Below, piece by piece: positions 32,474 through 41,932 of a stretch of 52,530 nt of DNA. The position numbers and the translations under genes were made by a program. The DNA comes from Clostridia bacterium (GTDB lineage: Bacteria > Bacillota > Clostridia > DUPQ01). The DNA is taken from NCBI GenBank assembly GCA_016935835.1, contig JAFGQE010000018.1:1-52530 (forward strand). The letters run 5' to 3'. Position 1 is the first letter of the stretch. Every line of letters starts with the position of its first letter. Under the pieces are notes generated by a model. It did no database searches. It saw nothing but the letters and a program-made list of their open reading frames with translations, and had not been told where the DNA came from.

Positions 32474-33453
32474 TGTGCTGCTCTTCGTATTTATTCAAGC
32501 CGGTTGTCGATAAACCCGTCCTCGATGCCTCCCCCGGGCATGTCAGGATGGCATGTTGCTATATGGACAAGTCGGCAGTATATCATCTGTTTGTCGATTA
32601 CATAGACCCCTCGCAACACACCTTGCATTCATGGAAGGCAAGGATTGATTATTATACATCCATTAATCTTATTGATTGGAAACCTGTCGGACCCGCCATT
32701 GACAAGGGTTCATATGATTATAACACCCGTCAGGGCGACCCTGATTGTTACGGTGCCGGAAGTCCTGATGTTCTTTGCACGGACAGCAACATCTATATTT
32801 TTTATTCCGGAAGAGGTTCACTTTCCCCGGAAGAAACCGCCGTCGGCCTGGCGTTGCCCGGGCAATACGGCTATGTCTCTTCAGATATTATGTATGCCTG
32901 CGCGAAAGCCGATGACAATGGCGCCCCGGCCGGGCCTTTCATGAAAAAGGGCCTTGCCGTGGCAAGAAAAAACAACTGGGAGACAATGAGAATTGATGAT
33001 CCTTGTCTCCTTCCTGACAACGGCATGGTCCATCTTTATTACAAAGGTTTCAACGACAACGGGGACAGGAACAACATCAGGCTTGGATATGCCTGCTCGG
33101 AAATAAACAGACTGGATTTTAAAAAGACCAGGAATCCTGTTTTTAGCGTTCCCGGCGGGCTTGAGATGCCCATTGTTTTCAAACGAGGTGAAGTATTCAA
33201 TATGTTTCTGCGCCATTTTGACAAGGGAACCGGCACTGCCTGGAAACATTACATATCAAGTGATGGCCTTGGATGGAAACTTATAAATCCCCGTCTGTTT
33301 GATTGTGCCGGTCCCAGTCCGGGGGAAGGGGCAACCGATATGATGATTGTTAGGAACTTTGACGGTTCATTTTCCAATATGATGCTTGCATGCGGGCTCG
33401 ATGAAGGTTATCTTAAGCTGTGGCTTTACGATGCGGTTGAAATCGATGTCTGA
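32473..33453 (+). CDS. five-bladed beta-propeller glycoside hydrolase-like protein (GH43/GH32 clan type)
   Basis: A 326-residue cytoplasmic protein with the repeated beta-blade pattern of GH43/GH32/GH130-like propellers. Blade motifs are 'YYTSINLIDWKPVGPA', 'GAGSPDVLCTDSNIYIFYSG', 'RIDDPCLLPDNGMVHLYYKG' and 'HYISSDGLGWKLI'. The Asp in SPDV and in RIDDP are plausible acidic active-site residues, but family and substrate cannot be fixed by eye. No signal peptide is present. Its ATG shares one base with the nspC stop, so it is translated from the polyamine transcript, a neighbour with no obvious functional link. An unidentified carbohydrate enzyme or phosphorylase is the best description. Confidence 0.75.
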   Translation: MCCSSYLFKPVVDKPVLDASPGHVRMACCYMDKSAVYHLFVDYIDPSQHTLHSWKARIDYYTSINLIDWKPVGPAIDKGSYDYNTRQGDPDCYGAGSPDVLCTDSNIYIFYSGRGSLSPEETAVGLALPGQYGYVSSDIMYACAKADDNGAPAGPFMKKGLAVARKNNWETMRIDDPCLLPDNGMVHLYYKGFNDNGDRNNIRLGYACSEINRLDFKKTRNPVFSVPGGLEMPIVFKRGEVFNMFLRHFDKGTGTAWKHYISSDGLGWKLINPRLFDCAGPSPGEGATDMMIVRNFDGSFSNMMLACGLDEGYLKLWLYDAVEIDV

Positions 33454-33533
33454 TCGATTTATTAAGTCCGCACATTGATTTTAAATGGTTCATTTGCAAA
33501 AGGTGTGTGCATTGATGAGAAAGGTGGATTTTT

Positions 33534-34757
33534 ATGCAATACAGGACAATGCCGGGGTCTTCCGAGAAGCTGTCGGTTCTTGGATTCGGCTGCATGCGTC
33601 TGGCGTCCCGGGGAAACATGGGAATACTTAATTCCATTGACACTGAAAAGGCCTCGGAACAAATAAAATTTGCGATAGACAACGGTGTGAATTATCTTGA
33701 CACCGCCTATCCATACCATCGGGGAAACTCCGAAAGTTTTTTGGGAGATTATGTGCTAAGGGACGGCTACCGGGAAAAAGTCAGCATCGCCACCAAGCTC
33801 CCCTGCTTTACAATCTCAAAAAAAGAAAAGATCGAGGAAATCTTCACCAGGCAGATGAAAAAACTCCGTGTTGACTGCATCGACTATTATCTGCTTCATT
33901 CCCTCAACGGTTCCACATGGGACAAGATGCTGTCGCTTGACATAAAGGAGTTCATGGACAGGATCAGGCGCGATGGAAGGGTTCGCAAAATCGGATTTTC
34001 GTTTCACGGAACATTGGATGCATTTAAAAGAATAGTGGATGAATATAACTGGGATTTTGTTCAGATTCAGTACAATATCATCGATGAAAATTTTCAGGCC
34101 GGTATCCGGGGACTTGAATATGCATCGGAACATGGGCTTGGCGTAATTATAATGGAACCCTTGAAAGGCGGTATTCTGGCGGGCAGGATACCTCCCGCCA
34201 TACAGTCCATATACAATTCTTCTCCCAATGGATGGAGTCCGGCCGAGTGGGCCTTCAGATGGGTATATGACAACCCCGCGGTAACAATGGTTCTTTCGGG
34301 CATGAATGAGGACAGGCATATAAAGGAAAATCTAAGAATCGCATCGGAAGCGTTGCCCGGAAGCCTTTCACCCGCTGAAAAGGATATTGTGAACAAGGTG
34401 CGTGCAAAATATCTTGAATTGATGCAGGTAAGCTGCACCGGCTGCGGATATTGTCTGCCTTGCCCGGCCGGCATAAATATTCCCGGCGTCTTCCGGGACC
34501 TTAATAATTTCCATATGTTCGGTAAATTCGAGGCAAGGCTTTACCATATGGCATATTCGGGGATAATGACGGATGATTACAAGCCTCATTGGGCGAGTTC
34601 ATGCATCGACTGCGGGAAATGCGAGGAAGCGTGCCCCCAGGGCATAGAGGTCAGGAATGAGCTCCTGAAGGTTCGCCGGGATCTGGAAGGTCCGATGGTT
34701 AAGGGTCTGGCGGCCGCAGGCAGGTTTTTCATCAATCCTCCCAAAAGGAAGTCCTGA
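33534..34757 (+). CDS. aldo/keto reductase with C-terminal 4Fe-4S clusters
   Basis: A 407-residue two-part protein. The N-terminal TIM barrel is an aldo/keto reductase: 'LGFGCMRL', 'NGVNYLDTAYPYHRGNSE' with catalytic Asp and Tyr, Lys in 'IATKLP' and His in 'YYLLHSL'. The C-terminal region carries two iron-sulfur motifs, CTGCGYCLPCPAGINIP and CIDCGKCEEACPQGI. This architecture is common in anaerobic Firmicutes, where electrons may come from ferredoxin rather than NADPH; the substrate is unknown. AAAGGTGG precedes the ATG. It stands alone between the propeller gene and a convergent large unknown gene (17 bases apart). Confidence 0.9.
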   Translation: MQYRTMPGSSEKLSVLGFGCMRLASRGNMGILNSIDTEKASEQIKFAIDNGVNYLDTAYPYHRGNSESFLGDYVLRDGYREKVSIATKLPCFTISKKEKIEEIFTRQMKKLRVDCIDYYLLHSLNGSTWDKMLSLDIKEFMDRIRRDGRVRKIGFSFHGTLDAFKRIVDEYNWDFVQIQYNIIDENFQAGIRGLEYASEHGLGVIIMEPLKGGILAGRIPPAIQSIYNSSPNGWSPAEWAFRWVYDNPAVTMVLSGMNEDRHIKENLRIASEALPGSLSPAEKDIVNKVRAKYLELMQVSCTGCGYCLPCPAGINIPGVFRDLNNFHMFGKFEARLYHMAYSGIMTDDYKPHWASSCIDCGKCEEACPQGIEVRNELLKVRRDLEGPMVKGLAAAGRFFINPPKRKS

Positions 34758-34774
34758 GCAATTAATCTCTTTTT

Positions 34775-36979
34775 TTACACCCTGACTGTGATTTTTTCCC
34801 CTGCCCTGATTTTTACCGGAACTATTTCCGCCACCCTGTTCTGGTGAAGAAAAACCTCAGCCTCATCCTTGCTTTCCGCAAGTATTCTGATACAGGCATC
34901 AAACTTTGTCGGATTTTCTATTTCCAGCTCAGCACACCCTCCCCTTTCATCGGATATTTTCGCAATCATATTATCAAGTTCGATTAATTCGCCCGTGTCC
35001 TTGTTGAAGTATATTCCCGGCAGTTCATTGTAAGACAGCATGCAGGAAACCTCGCACCAGCACGAGCCGTTGAATACTTCCCCTATTCTGTTCCTGCCCT
35101 CCCAGTCGCTCATGTTTACCCGTTCGCACATGCACCCCGGCGGCAGCACTCCTCCCCCTTTTGAATCAATTGGGTTTTCTTCGGTTGAAAGATACTGGAC
35201 CATGTTGCGCGACATCCATGCAATCGCTTCGATATGTCTCCTTTTGCCGGTGGCCCTGTAAAGCTTTAGAAGCGAATCGCCGGACAGGGTGCATATTCCC
35301 GGAGCCGAGTGCTTGTTCTGAACATTCGCAAACACGCTGCCGACAGCATTTATCTTCCGCTCCCCGAACGTCGATCCGCAAGGAAATTCAAACGGGTATG
35401 AAACAACCCACGACAGCGCCTGGTTTGCGGCGTCCCCGGCGGCTTCAAGCCATTTTTTGTTTTCAGTATTTTCATAAAGAACCATATAGGATTCCAAAAG
35501 GGCAAAGGCCGACTCGCTGTCCGGGCACTGCGCCGCTTCAGATGGTCCTCCGTTCGTAAATCCTTTCAGCGTAAAATTATTGTAATAGTACCATGCGATT
35601 TCTTCTGCCGCCTCAAGATACCCATCGTCATTGAAAGTTCTGTAAGCAAGGGACAGGACCGCCGGGACTATTCCCGATCCAGCGGTTCCCCCTAGAATTA
35701 TTTCCTCCTTTTTTATGTCGATGAACTGTCCCATCCGGCCGTATCTGCGCCACAGCCTGACCAAGGCGTCGCAAAATGCCCTGAGGCCTGCATTATACTT
35801 TTCACCAACCTTGTCCATGCTGCCTTTTCTCAAGAGCATGACCTGTTTAAAAATGAAATACGCCATATCCGCGTTTTTTCTCAAAAGAACATAGTATTTG
35901 TTATCCAGGTTACCAAAATCATCCCCGTAAATGATTCCATTCGCCTCGATGCTGTAAAAATACCCGGTCTCCATCTGCATTTCATCAAATATATAATCAA
36001 GCGTCTCACGCGAACGGCGTTTTGAAATATCCTGGCCGTCAACCAGCATGCAGTAAGGGCTCATTCCTCCCCCGACCCATCCCGCCTGCCATGAATTGAA
36101 CTTGCCGTCGCTTATCCCGACGCGGTAATATCTGCGCTCCTTTTCCCAGTTCAAAAGATTGTATTTGTCCTCGATTCTGCAAAAAGCCTCGGAAAGCGGC
36201 ATTTCGTTGATTTTACGGGGACCTGTTTCCAAAAGGTCATTCCTGACATCAATGAATTTTTCGTACAGCTTCCCAATATCCTCGCATTCGAATGAATGGA
36301 GTATGAATTCCAGCCGGATCTCGCTGCCTTCTGGAAAATGTAAACCCTTGTCCGGTTCCCCGCCGTTCCTGTCGCACATCGCATATGCCTGTCTTCTCAT
36401 CCCTGGGGCGGAAATGAAAAGGTCGCCGGTTTTCCCGACCGGATTCTCAATGAAGCTGATTCCCGTATAGCCCTCTTTTGTCTTGTTCTGCATCAGTATT
36501 ATGAAGCCCTCTTTTTTCTTCGGATAAAATATGCAGGCCGCCGGCGTTGACAGATCATTTGTCAGCAAATTTATCTGCGAATCCACCATGTCTGTTTCAA
36601 GCCTCGGAACATCCGTGATGGTCGCTTGCATGTCAACCCCCCCGCCGTGTTCCTTTTGAATCGACGGAGGATACTTGATCCTCACTGACCTGAACCTGTT
36701 GCCATTGTAAACCGCCGCAGGCATCATCAGATAATTCTCCATTTCCCAATCGCAAAACCTAAAGACCACGGAAACACTCCCTCTGTTCAACTCTCCCCCG
36801 GTCAGCCTGAATAAGACAGAAATTCTCTTTCCACCTTTAATCGCTGCCTTTTCATCCGATATCACATTCCAGCTTGATTTCCCCGCGGCGATTTTCGTTA
36901 CGCCTCCAACGGAACCCGGTCCGCCGATTGTTTCAATCCCTCTGTCATTTATGCAAAAAAAGATCTTCATACCCGCCAA
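34775..36979 (-). CDS. large uncharacterised protein, probable alpha/alpha-barrel glycosidase-like fold
   Basis: A 734-residue protein without signal peptide or membrane segment. I do not recognise the family. Residues about 1-240 look beta-rich ('VSVVFRFCDWEMENYLMMPA', 'GFIILMQNKTKEGYTGISF'). Residues about 300-650 are helical with repeated aromatic-rich pairs ('EAAEEIAWYYYNNFTLKGF', 'SAFALLESYMVLYENTENKKWLEAAGDAA' read in parts), the pattern of an (alpha/alpha) toroid glycosidase. Then comes a Cys-rich 'GSCWCEVSCMLSYNE' and a short beta tail. The start is probably TTG 36979 with GGAAGG 7 bases upstream; ATG 36970 lacks well-spaced support. A minus -10 (plus 37023-37028) lies upstream. The nearby GH116 and propeller genes favour a carbohydrate role (inference). 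Confidence 0.7.
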   Translation of the reverse strand: MAGMKIFFCINDRGIETIGGPGSVGGVTKIAAGKSSWNVISDEKAAIKGGKRISVLFRLTGGELNRGSVSVVFRFCDWEMENYLMMPAAVYNGNRFRSVRIKYPPSIQKEHGGGVDMQATITDVPRLETDMVDSQINLLTNDLSTPAACIFYPKKKEGFIILMQNKTKEGYTGISFIENPVGKTGDLFISAPGMRRQAYAMCDRNGGEPDKGLHFPEGSEIRLEFILHSFECEDIGKLYEKFIDVRNDLLETGPRKINEMPLSEAFCRIEDKYNLLNWEKERRYYRVGISDGKFNSWQAGWVGGGMSPYCMLVDGQDISKRRSRETLDYIFDEMQMETGYFYSIEANGIIYGDDFGNLDNKYYVLLRKNADMAYFIFKQVMLLRKGSMDKVGEKYNAGLRAFCDALVRLWRRYGRMGQFIDIKKEEIILGGTAGSGIVPAVLSLAYRTFNDDGYLEAAEEIAWYYYNNFTLKGFTNGGPSEAAQCPDSESAFALLESYMVLYENTENKKWLEAAGDAANQALSWVVSYPFEFPCGSTFGERKINAVGSVFANVQNKHSAPGICTLSGDSLLKLYRATGKRRHIEAIAWMSRNMVQYLSTEENPIDSKGGGVLPPGCMCERVNMSDWEGRNRIGEVFNGSCWCEVSCMLSYNELPGIYFNKDTGELIELDNMIAKISDERGGCAELEIENPTKFDACIRILAESKDEAEVFLHQNRVAEIVPVKIRAGEKITVRV

Positions 36980-37079
36980 ACCAAATGCCTTCCTTTCTTA
37001 TTCTTCATATCCCCGTTATTTCATTATATCCTCCGTTCACACGTAAAAAAAGCCATTATGTGTTTTTCATGTATTGCCA

Positions 37080-37108
37080 TTGACCATGCCTCTTGTTTTG
37101 GATATATT
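37080..37108 (+). promoter_or_regulatory. sigma-A-like promoter of the flavodoxin-fold gene pair
   Basis: TTGACC (37080-37085), 17-base spacer, TATATT (37103-37108); about 60 bases before the first flavodoxin-fold gene. A minus-strand TATAAT (plus 37023-37028) for the divergent large gene is about 60 bases away. Confidence 0.65.
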
Positions 37109-37170
37109 ATCAGCAGGAGGCCCTGACTTTGATTGCCGGCCGGAAATGGAATCAATTGTGTGGGAAGCAT

Positions 37171-37740
37171 ATGAATGTAACCATAATCAATGGAACGCCC
37201 GGAGACGGATGGGATGAATTTGAAAATCATCTTGACAAAGCCGCAGGCACCCTGTCCGCTGATCACCGGGTCGACTTTTTTACCTTGAGGGATATGAACA
37301 TCAATTATTGCCGCGGTTGTTTTTCCTGCTGGGTCAAGACGCCGGGGTTGTGCGTGTTCAGGGATGATATGGACATTATTCTTGATAAATATGTCCGTTC
37401 GGATTTCCTTATATTCGCAGGCCCTTTGAAAACAGGTTTTCTGCCTGCCTTGACAAAGAAAGCCATGGACAGGATAATACCTGTCGCTCTTCCATACATC
37501 CGGCTTTTTGACGGCGAATGCCATCATCCTCGCAGATATGAAAATCAGCCCGTCCTGGGCTTGCTTCTTTTCGATGACAGTCCCGGCGCAGAGGCGGTTG
37601 ACATTGCATTTTCCACAATCGACCGCCTTGCATTGAACCTGCATCCGGAACGTACTTTCAAGTTCATTGTGACAGCCGAAAAAATAGAGGAGGTGCTTAT
37701 CCATGAAATTGGCGGTAATCAACGGCTCTCCAAGGGGTAG
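37171..37740 (+). CDS. flavodoxin-fold NAD(P)H-dependent FMN reductase-like protein
   Basis: A 189-residue flavodoxin-fold protein. 'NVTIINGTPGDGWDEFENHL' is the phosphate-binding first loop of the NADPH-dependent FMN reductase/iron-sulfur flavoprotein group. 'CRGCFSCWVKTPGLCVFRDDM' (read as CRGCFSCW and GLCVFRDDM) is the Cys-containing loop typical of its redox-active members. 'GPLKTGFLPALTKKAMDR' supplies the isoalloxazine loop. ATG 37171 matches the family N-terminus; the frame opens earlier but lacks similarity there. It overlaps the following flavodoxin-like gene by 38 bases, so the two are one unit. Electron donor and substrate are unknown. Confidence 0.82.
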   Translation: MNVTIINGTPGDGWDEFENHLDKAAGTLSADHRVDFFTLRDMNINYCRGCFSCWVKTPGLCVFRDDMDIILDKYVRSDFLIFAGPLKTGFLPALTKKAMDRIIPVALPYIRLFDGECHHPRRYENQPVLGLLLFDDSPGAEAVDIAFSTIDRLALNLHPERTFKFIVTAEKIEEVLIHEIGGNQRLSKG

Positions 37741-38356
37741 AGACAGCAATTCGTCCCGCATAGCGGGGTGGATCACAAGTTCGCTTGAAGGTTCCGTGGA
37801 AGTATGCCATGCCTATGTTTTTAACATAGCCAGATATGATGAGCTTATGGCAAAAATCGGCGGATGCGATTATTATCTTTTCATATTTCCGCTTTACACA
37901 GACTCAATGCCCGGGCTTTCCAAGGCCTTCATGGAAAAAATGGAGGAACACAAGCCTCTTTTTAGCGGAAAGAACATCGCCTTTATAATACATTCAGGAT
38001 TTCCGGAATCATCGCAATCCCTAACGGTTGAAAGATATACCCGCTATTTTGCTTCCCTTCTGGGTATGAATTGCACCGGAACAATAAAAATGGGCGGCAG
38101 CGAGATAATCCGGTCGGCGCCGGATTCTTTCTTCAAGGATAAGGTTGCGGCATTTCAAAAAATCGCAAAAAACATAGAAAGGTCGGAACCGTTTGATGCC
38201 AAAGCGCTTGAAATTATCGGCAGCAGAAAAAGGCACGGTGCTTTTTTCAACTTTATTTTCAAACACATTGATATCGGCGGCATTTACTGGAATAGAATTC
38301 TCAGAAAGAACAAGGCATATAAATCGAGATTCGACAGACCTTACTTGAACGACTGA
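37703..38356 (+). CDS. second flavodoxin-fold NAD(P)H oxidoreductase-like protein
   Basis: A 217-residue flavodoxin-fold protein beginning 'MKLAVINGSPRGRDSNSSRI', the canonical FMN phosphate loop. 'YYLFIFPLYTDSMPGLSKAF' is the flavin ring loop (Trp of classic members replaced). It ends in a basic tail. GAGGAGGTG gives a strong Shine-Dalgarno inside the end of the preceding gene. Lacking the Cys-rich loop of its neighbour, it may form a hetero-partner with it; this is inference from the overlap. A divergent paralogue of the first gene or an independent acquisition are both possible. Confidence 0.8.
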   Translation: MKLAVINGSPRGRDSNSSRIAGWITSSLEGSVEVCHAYVFNIARYDELMAKIGGCDYYLFIFPLYTDSMPGLSKAFMEKMEEHKPLFSGKNIAFIIHSGFPESSQSLTVERYTRYFASLLGMNCTGTIKMGGSEIIRSAPDSFFKDKVAAFQKIAKNIERSEPFDAKALEIIGSRKRHGAFFNFIFKHIDIGGIYWNRILRKNKAYKSRFDRPYLND

Positions 38357-38458
38357 CCAAATTGCCATTTCGTCTGCCTTTCCCGCCCCCTTGCCTGCCA
38401 TGTGTAAAAATTGTAAACTGATGCAAAACCCGTCACCATGATGTATACGGAGGATAAT

Positions 38459-40900
38459 ATGAAGAATTTTAACGGTAAATACACAGGAAGCAACCTAAGC
38501 CATATCGCATTTCCTCTGGGGGGGCTTGGGGCCGGCATGATCTGCCTGCAGGGCAATGGAATGCCCGGCATCTTTTCCATACGCAATGAACCCGATGTTC
38601 ATTTTGAGCCGAACGTTTTTTCCGCTGTATTCATACGGCAGGGCGCAAAAAGCGCAGCCAGGGTCCTTGAGGGCCAAATTCCTTACCATAAAATTTTCGG
38701 GGGAGGGGGGGACAGCCTTGAAGGAGCCGGCAATGGCCTGCATGGCAAAAACTATGGGCTTCCAAGATTCGAGGAAAACGATTTTCTCGCAAGGTTCCCC
38801 TTTGCCACGTGGAATTTATCCGATCAATCGATTCCCCTTGATGTCAGCCTCGTCGGCTGGAGTCCTTTCGTTCCGCCGGACCCCGACGACTCGTCCCTTC
38901 CAGTCGCAGCGCTTGAATATACTTTTACAAACTCCGGGAGCAGCTGCGTCGAGGCTGTTTACTATTTCAATTCATTCAACTTCATGGGAACCGACAGAAA
39001 GAAAAAGCTTCCCGTCGACAAAAATACAATGCGTGTTTTCAAAAGAAAAGATGGATTCATACTGAATCAGCAGCCTCTTGAAGACCGGCCTTATATGGAA
39101 GGTTCTTTCTATGCCTCCGTTTTTGATGAAAACGCTTATATAAATGCCGATTTGTATGACGGCGGCCATTATGACAAGCTGACGATGCTGTGGAATGATA
39201 TCAGCAACGGAAGATATACGGAATCAGAACATTCCGGCAACCTGAGTCCGGGCGCTTCCATCTCGGTGCCTTTCACTCTGAATCCGGGTGAATCAAAAAC
39301 AATTCCAGTGAAGCTTGCCTGGTATGTCCCAAATACAACGCTTCGCACCGGCTACGAGAGCGACGGAGGTTCCTGTGGCTGTTCCGGCGGAGACTGCACC
39401 AAGCCTACGCATAAGCCCTGGTATGCCGCCCGGTATGATGATGTTGAGAATGTAATGCAGTATTTTTCAAAGAACTATCAATTGCTGCGGGAAAAAACAG
39501 CTTTGTTTTCCGTGACTTTCTTTGACAGCACCCTGCCTGATGAAGTTCTTGAGGCCGTTTCAGCAAATCTTTCAATATTGAAGTCTCCGACAATCCTAAG
39601 ACAGGCGGATGGGAGGCTCTGGTGCTGGGAGGGGTGCTGCGACAGCTCCGGCTGTTGTTCCGGAAGCTGTACGCATGTATGGAATTATGCCCAGGCGCTC
39701 TGCCATCTGTTTCCTTCGCTTGAGCGCTCCCTAAGGGAAACCGAGTTCAATGAGTGCCAGAATGAAGAAGGGCATCAGACGTTCCGCGCCTCTCTGCCAA
39801 TAAGGGAGTCCGGCCATACTTTTTACGCGGCAGCCGACGGTCAGCTTGGCGGAATCATGAAACTGTACAGGGAGTGGAGGATAAGCGGCGACGGCAAATG
39901 GATTGAATCATACTGGGATAAGATGAAGACAAGCCTTGATTACTGCATACGTACATGGGATCCGAAAAGGCAGGGCGTTTTGTCCGAACCTCATCACAAC
40001 ACTTATGACATCGAGTTCTGGGGACCGGACGGTATGTGTTCGTCATTTTATCTAGGAGCCCTCAAAGCGGCGGTCATCATTGGAAATGAACTTGGACATG
40101 ACGTTGCGCAATACCGGGAACTCTTTGAAAAGGGTCGGGATTATATTGAGGGCGAGCTCTTCAACGGGGAGTATTTTTATCAAAAGGTGGAGTGGAAAAC
40201 CCTTGAGGCGAAGATCGACCTTTCAGCTGAATCCGGGATTTCGCGGCAAATCATTGAAAGGGAGGGCCCAAGGTATCAGTATGGAACCGGCTGTCTTTCA
40301 GACGGCATTGCCGGCGCATGGCTTGCAAAGGTATGCGGCCTTGGCGATATTCTTGACCCGGACAAAATCAAAAGCCATCTGAATTCAGTTTATAAATACA
40401 ATCTGAGGCACTGCCTGACGAACCATGCAAATCCCCAGCGTCCGGGTTTCGCAATCGGCAACGAGGGCGGTTTACTTGTCTGCACCTGGCCGCATGGCAG
40501 CCGTCCGACGCTTCCGTTCATTTACTGCGATGAGGTTTTTACGGGCTTAGAATATCAGGTTGCCTCTCATCTTATTATGATGGGCGAGGTGGAAAAGGGC
40601 CTGGATATAGTCAGGACATGCCGCGGCAGGTATGACGGCACGAAAAGAAATCCATTCAACGAATATGAGTGCGGACATTGGTATGCCAGGGCATTGGCTT
40701 CGTATTCCCTGATTGAAGGCTTTGGCGGAGTACGATATGATGCCGTTGATAAAACCCTGTATATAAATGCTTCTAAAAATGATTTCAAGTCATTCCTATG
40801 CACTGCGACAGGCTATGCGACGGCAGGAATGCGTGAAGGAAAGCCTTTTTATGAAGTCCGGCAGGGCCGGATGGATGTTGAAAATATAATTTGCAGGTGA
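38459..40900 (+). CDS. GH116-type glycosidase (non-lysosomal glucosylceramidase/DUF608 family)
   Basis: An 813-residue protein with the two-domain layout of bacterial GBA2-like enzymes. The beta-sandwich N-terminal domain opens with 'IAFPLGGLGAGMICLQGNG'. The (alpha/alpha)6 catalytic domain has 'GSCTHVWNYAQALCHLFPSL', 'EGHQTFRASLPI', 'HHNTYDIEFWGPDG' and 'CDEVFTGLEYQVASHLIMMG', all family signatures. The acid/base Asp and nucleophile Glu fall in the usual regions, but I cannot assign them exactly. Unusual local Cys clusters occur (two stretches with 4-6 Cys). No signal peptide, so it acts on an intracellular beta-glucoside or beta-xyloside. CGGAGG 6 bases before ATG 38459 sets the start. Confidence 0.88.
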   Translation: MKNFNGKYTGSNLSHIAFPLGGLGAGMICLQGNGMPGIFSIRNEPDVHFEPNVFSAVFIRQGAKSAARVLEGQIPYHKIFGGGGDSLEGAGNGLHGKNYGLPRFEENDFLARFPFATWNLSDQSIPLDVSLVGWSPFVPPDPDDSSLPVAALEYTFTNSGSSCVEAVYYFNSFNFMGTDRKKKLPVDKNTMRVFKRKDGFILNQQPLEDRPYMEGSFYASVFDENAYINADLYDGGHYDKLTMLWNDISNGRYTESEHSGNLSPGASISVPFTLNPGESKTIPVKLAWYVPNTTLRTGYESDGGSCGCSGGDCTKPTHKPWYAARYDDVENVMQYFSKNYQLLREKTALFSVTFFDSTLPDEVLEAVSANLSILKSPTILRQADGRLWCWEGCCDSSGCCSGSCTHVWNYAQALCHLFPSLERSLRETEFNECQNEEGHQTFRASLPIRESGHTFYAAADGQLGGIMKLYREWRISGDGKWIESYWDKMKTSLDYCIRTWDPKRQGVLSEPHHNTYDIEFWGPDGMCSSFYLGALKAAVIIGNELGHDVAQYRELFEKGRDYIEGELFNGEYFYQKVEWKTLEAKIDLSAESGISRQIIEREGPRYQYGTGCLSDGIAGAWLAKVCGLGDILDPDKIKSHLNSVYKYNLRHCLTNHANPQRPGFAIGNEGGLLVCTWPHGSRPTLPFIYCDEVFTGLEYQVASHLIMMGEVEKGLDIVRTCRGRYDGTKRNPFNEYECGHWYARALASYSLIEGFGGVRYDAVDKTLYINASKNDFKSFLCTATGYATAGMREGKPFYEVRQGRMDVENIICR

Positions 40901-40935
40901 ATTTAATCCGGATCATTTGCCTGATTCAATATTTT

Positions 40936-41664
40936 TTACTTTTTTGGAGCGGGTTTTTTCCTGAAAAGTTCCAGTATTCTGTCGCTCATCCATTCCTCAA
41001 GCTTGTCCGGCCAACGGATTGATACAAAAAGCAAAAATGCCGAAACACAGCCGATTATTACCCATCCCCATACGGGAACCGCGATTACTCCCGAGCCGAC
41101 AAGGGCGCTGAAAACCAGGCCCCATGGACGTGTGACCAGCACCATTATGACGAATCCGGGAAACCTGATTGAGCTGAGGCCAGCCATTAGGCAAAGCACG
41201 TCATCAGGAAAGAATGGCATCAGGAACATCATGAACATCACCCAGAACTGCCTTGAGGACATCGACCCCATATACTTTTCAACCCTTTTTTCGCCTATCA
41301 TTCTCACGACCAGCGGGCGGCCAAGATACTTGGCAAAAAAGAACAGAATAACCGACCCCGTCAGAACCGCAGCGATTGAAATAAGCATTGCCGGCCAGAA
41401 TCCAAAGAATATCCCGCCGAAAAGAGTAGTGACACTCCCGGGAAGCGGTGCGAGTATGACCTGTGCCACCTGCAGAAAATAAAATGCCAGGGGAGCCCAT
41501 GCCCCGAACCCGGAAACATATTCCTGAAGTTCCTCTACGGAATCGAACATTGAAAACCAGCCGTTCGCCTTTCCTACAAAGAACAATGCGGCTGCCGCGG
41601 CAATAATCGCCAGCAATGCCGCTCCCGACAATATTCGGCTTTTGTCCACCTCGAATTTTTTCAA
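40936..41664 (-). CDS. TVP38/TMEM64 (VTT/DedA-type) membrane protein
   Basis: A 242-residue polytopic membrane protein of the VTT superfamily. The core motif 'LAPLPGSVTTLFGGIFFGFWPAMLISIAAVLTGSVILFFFAKYLGR' is recognisable from its parts (LPGS, GGIFFGF, GSVILFFFAKYLGR), followed by 'MFLMPFFPDDVLCLMAGLS' and a C-terminal helix with a basic tail. DedA/VTT proteins are implicated in lipid scrambling and membrane homeostasis; the role here is unspecified. The TTG start at 41664 is supported by AAGGAG on the minus strand. It converges with the GH116 gene, 35 bases apart. Confidence 0.88.
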   Translation of the reverse strand: MKKFEVDKSRILSGAALLAIIAAAAALFFVGKANGWFSMFDSVEELQEYVSGFGAWAPLAFYFLQVAQVILAPLPGSVTTLFGGIFFGFWPAMLISIAAVLTGSVILFFFAKYLGRPLVVRMIGEKRVEKYMGSMSSRQFWVMFMMFLMPFFPDDVLCLMAGLSSIRFPGFVIMVLVTRPWGLVFSALVGSGVIAVPVWGWVIIGCVSAFLLFVSIRWPDKLEEWMSDRILELFRKKPAPKK

Positions 41665-41932
41665 TGTTCCGCTCCTTCACTGTATCAATTGAATTCTACC
41701 ACATGCATGTTCGCGCTTGGAATAAATATCTTCTTATACAGCCGCCGATGAATGCCAGTGGCTTGTAAATATCCGTATATATTTCAAATTACTATAGTGA
41801 TTGACCGGACATTGAGGGAAAAAGTTGGCTCCAATCACCCGGACTGGGAATCACCTGTCACCATAACCCTTCATTTATAATATTCTCCACATCAAATATA
41901 TTCGCCAATAAAAAAATATTGAAAAACCCTAT
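41665..41932. other. intergenic region upstream of the TetR operators
   Basis: 268 bases (338 including the operators) without a gene. A lone TTGACCGGAC at 41801 resembles a TetR operator half-site. No convincing promoter for the minus-strand VTT gene was seen. Confidence 0.35.
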
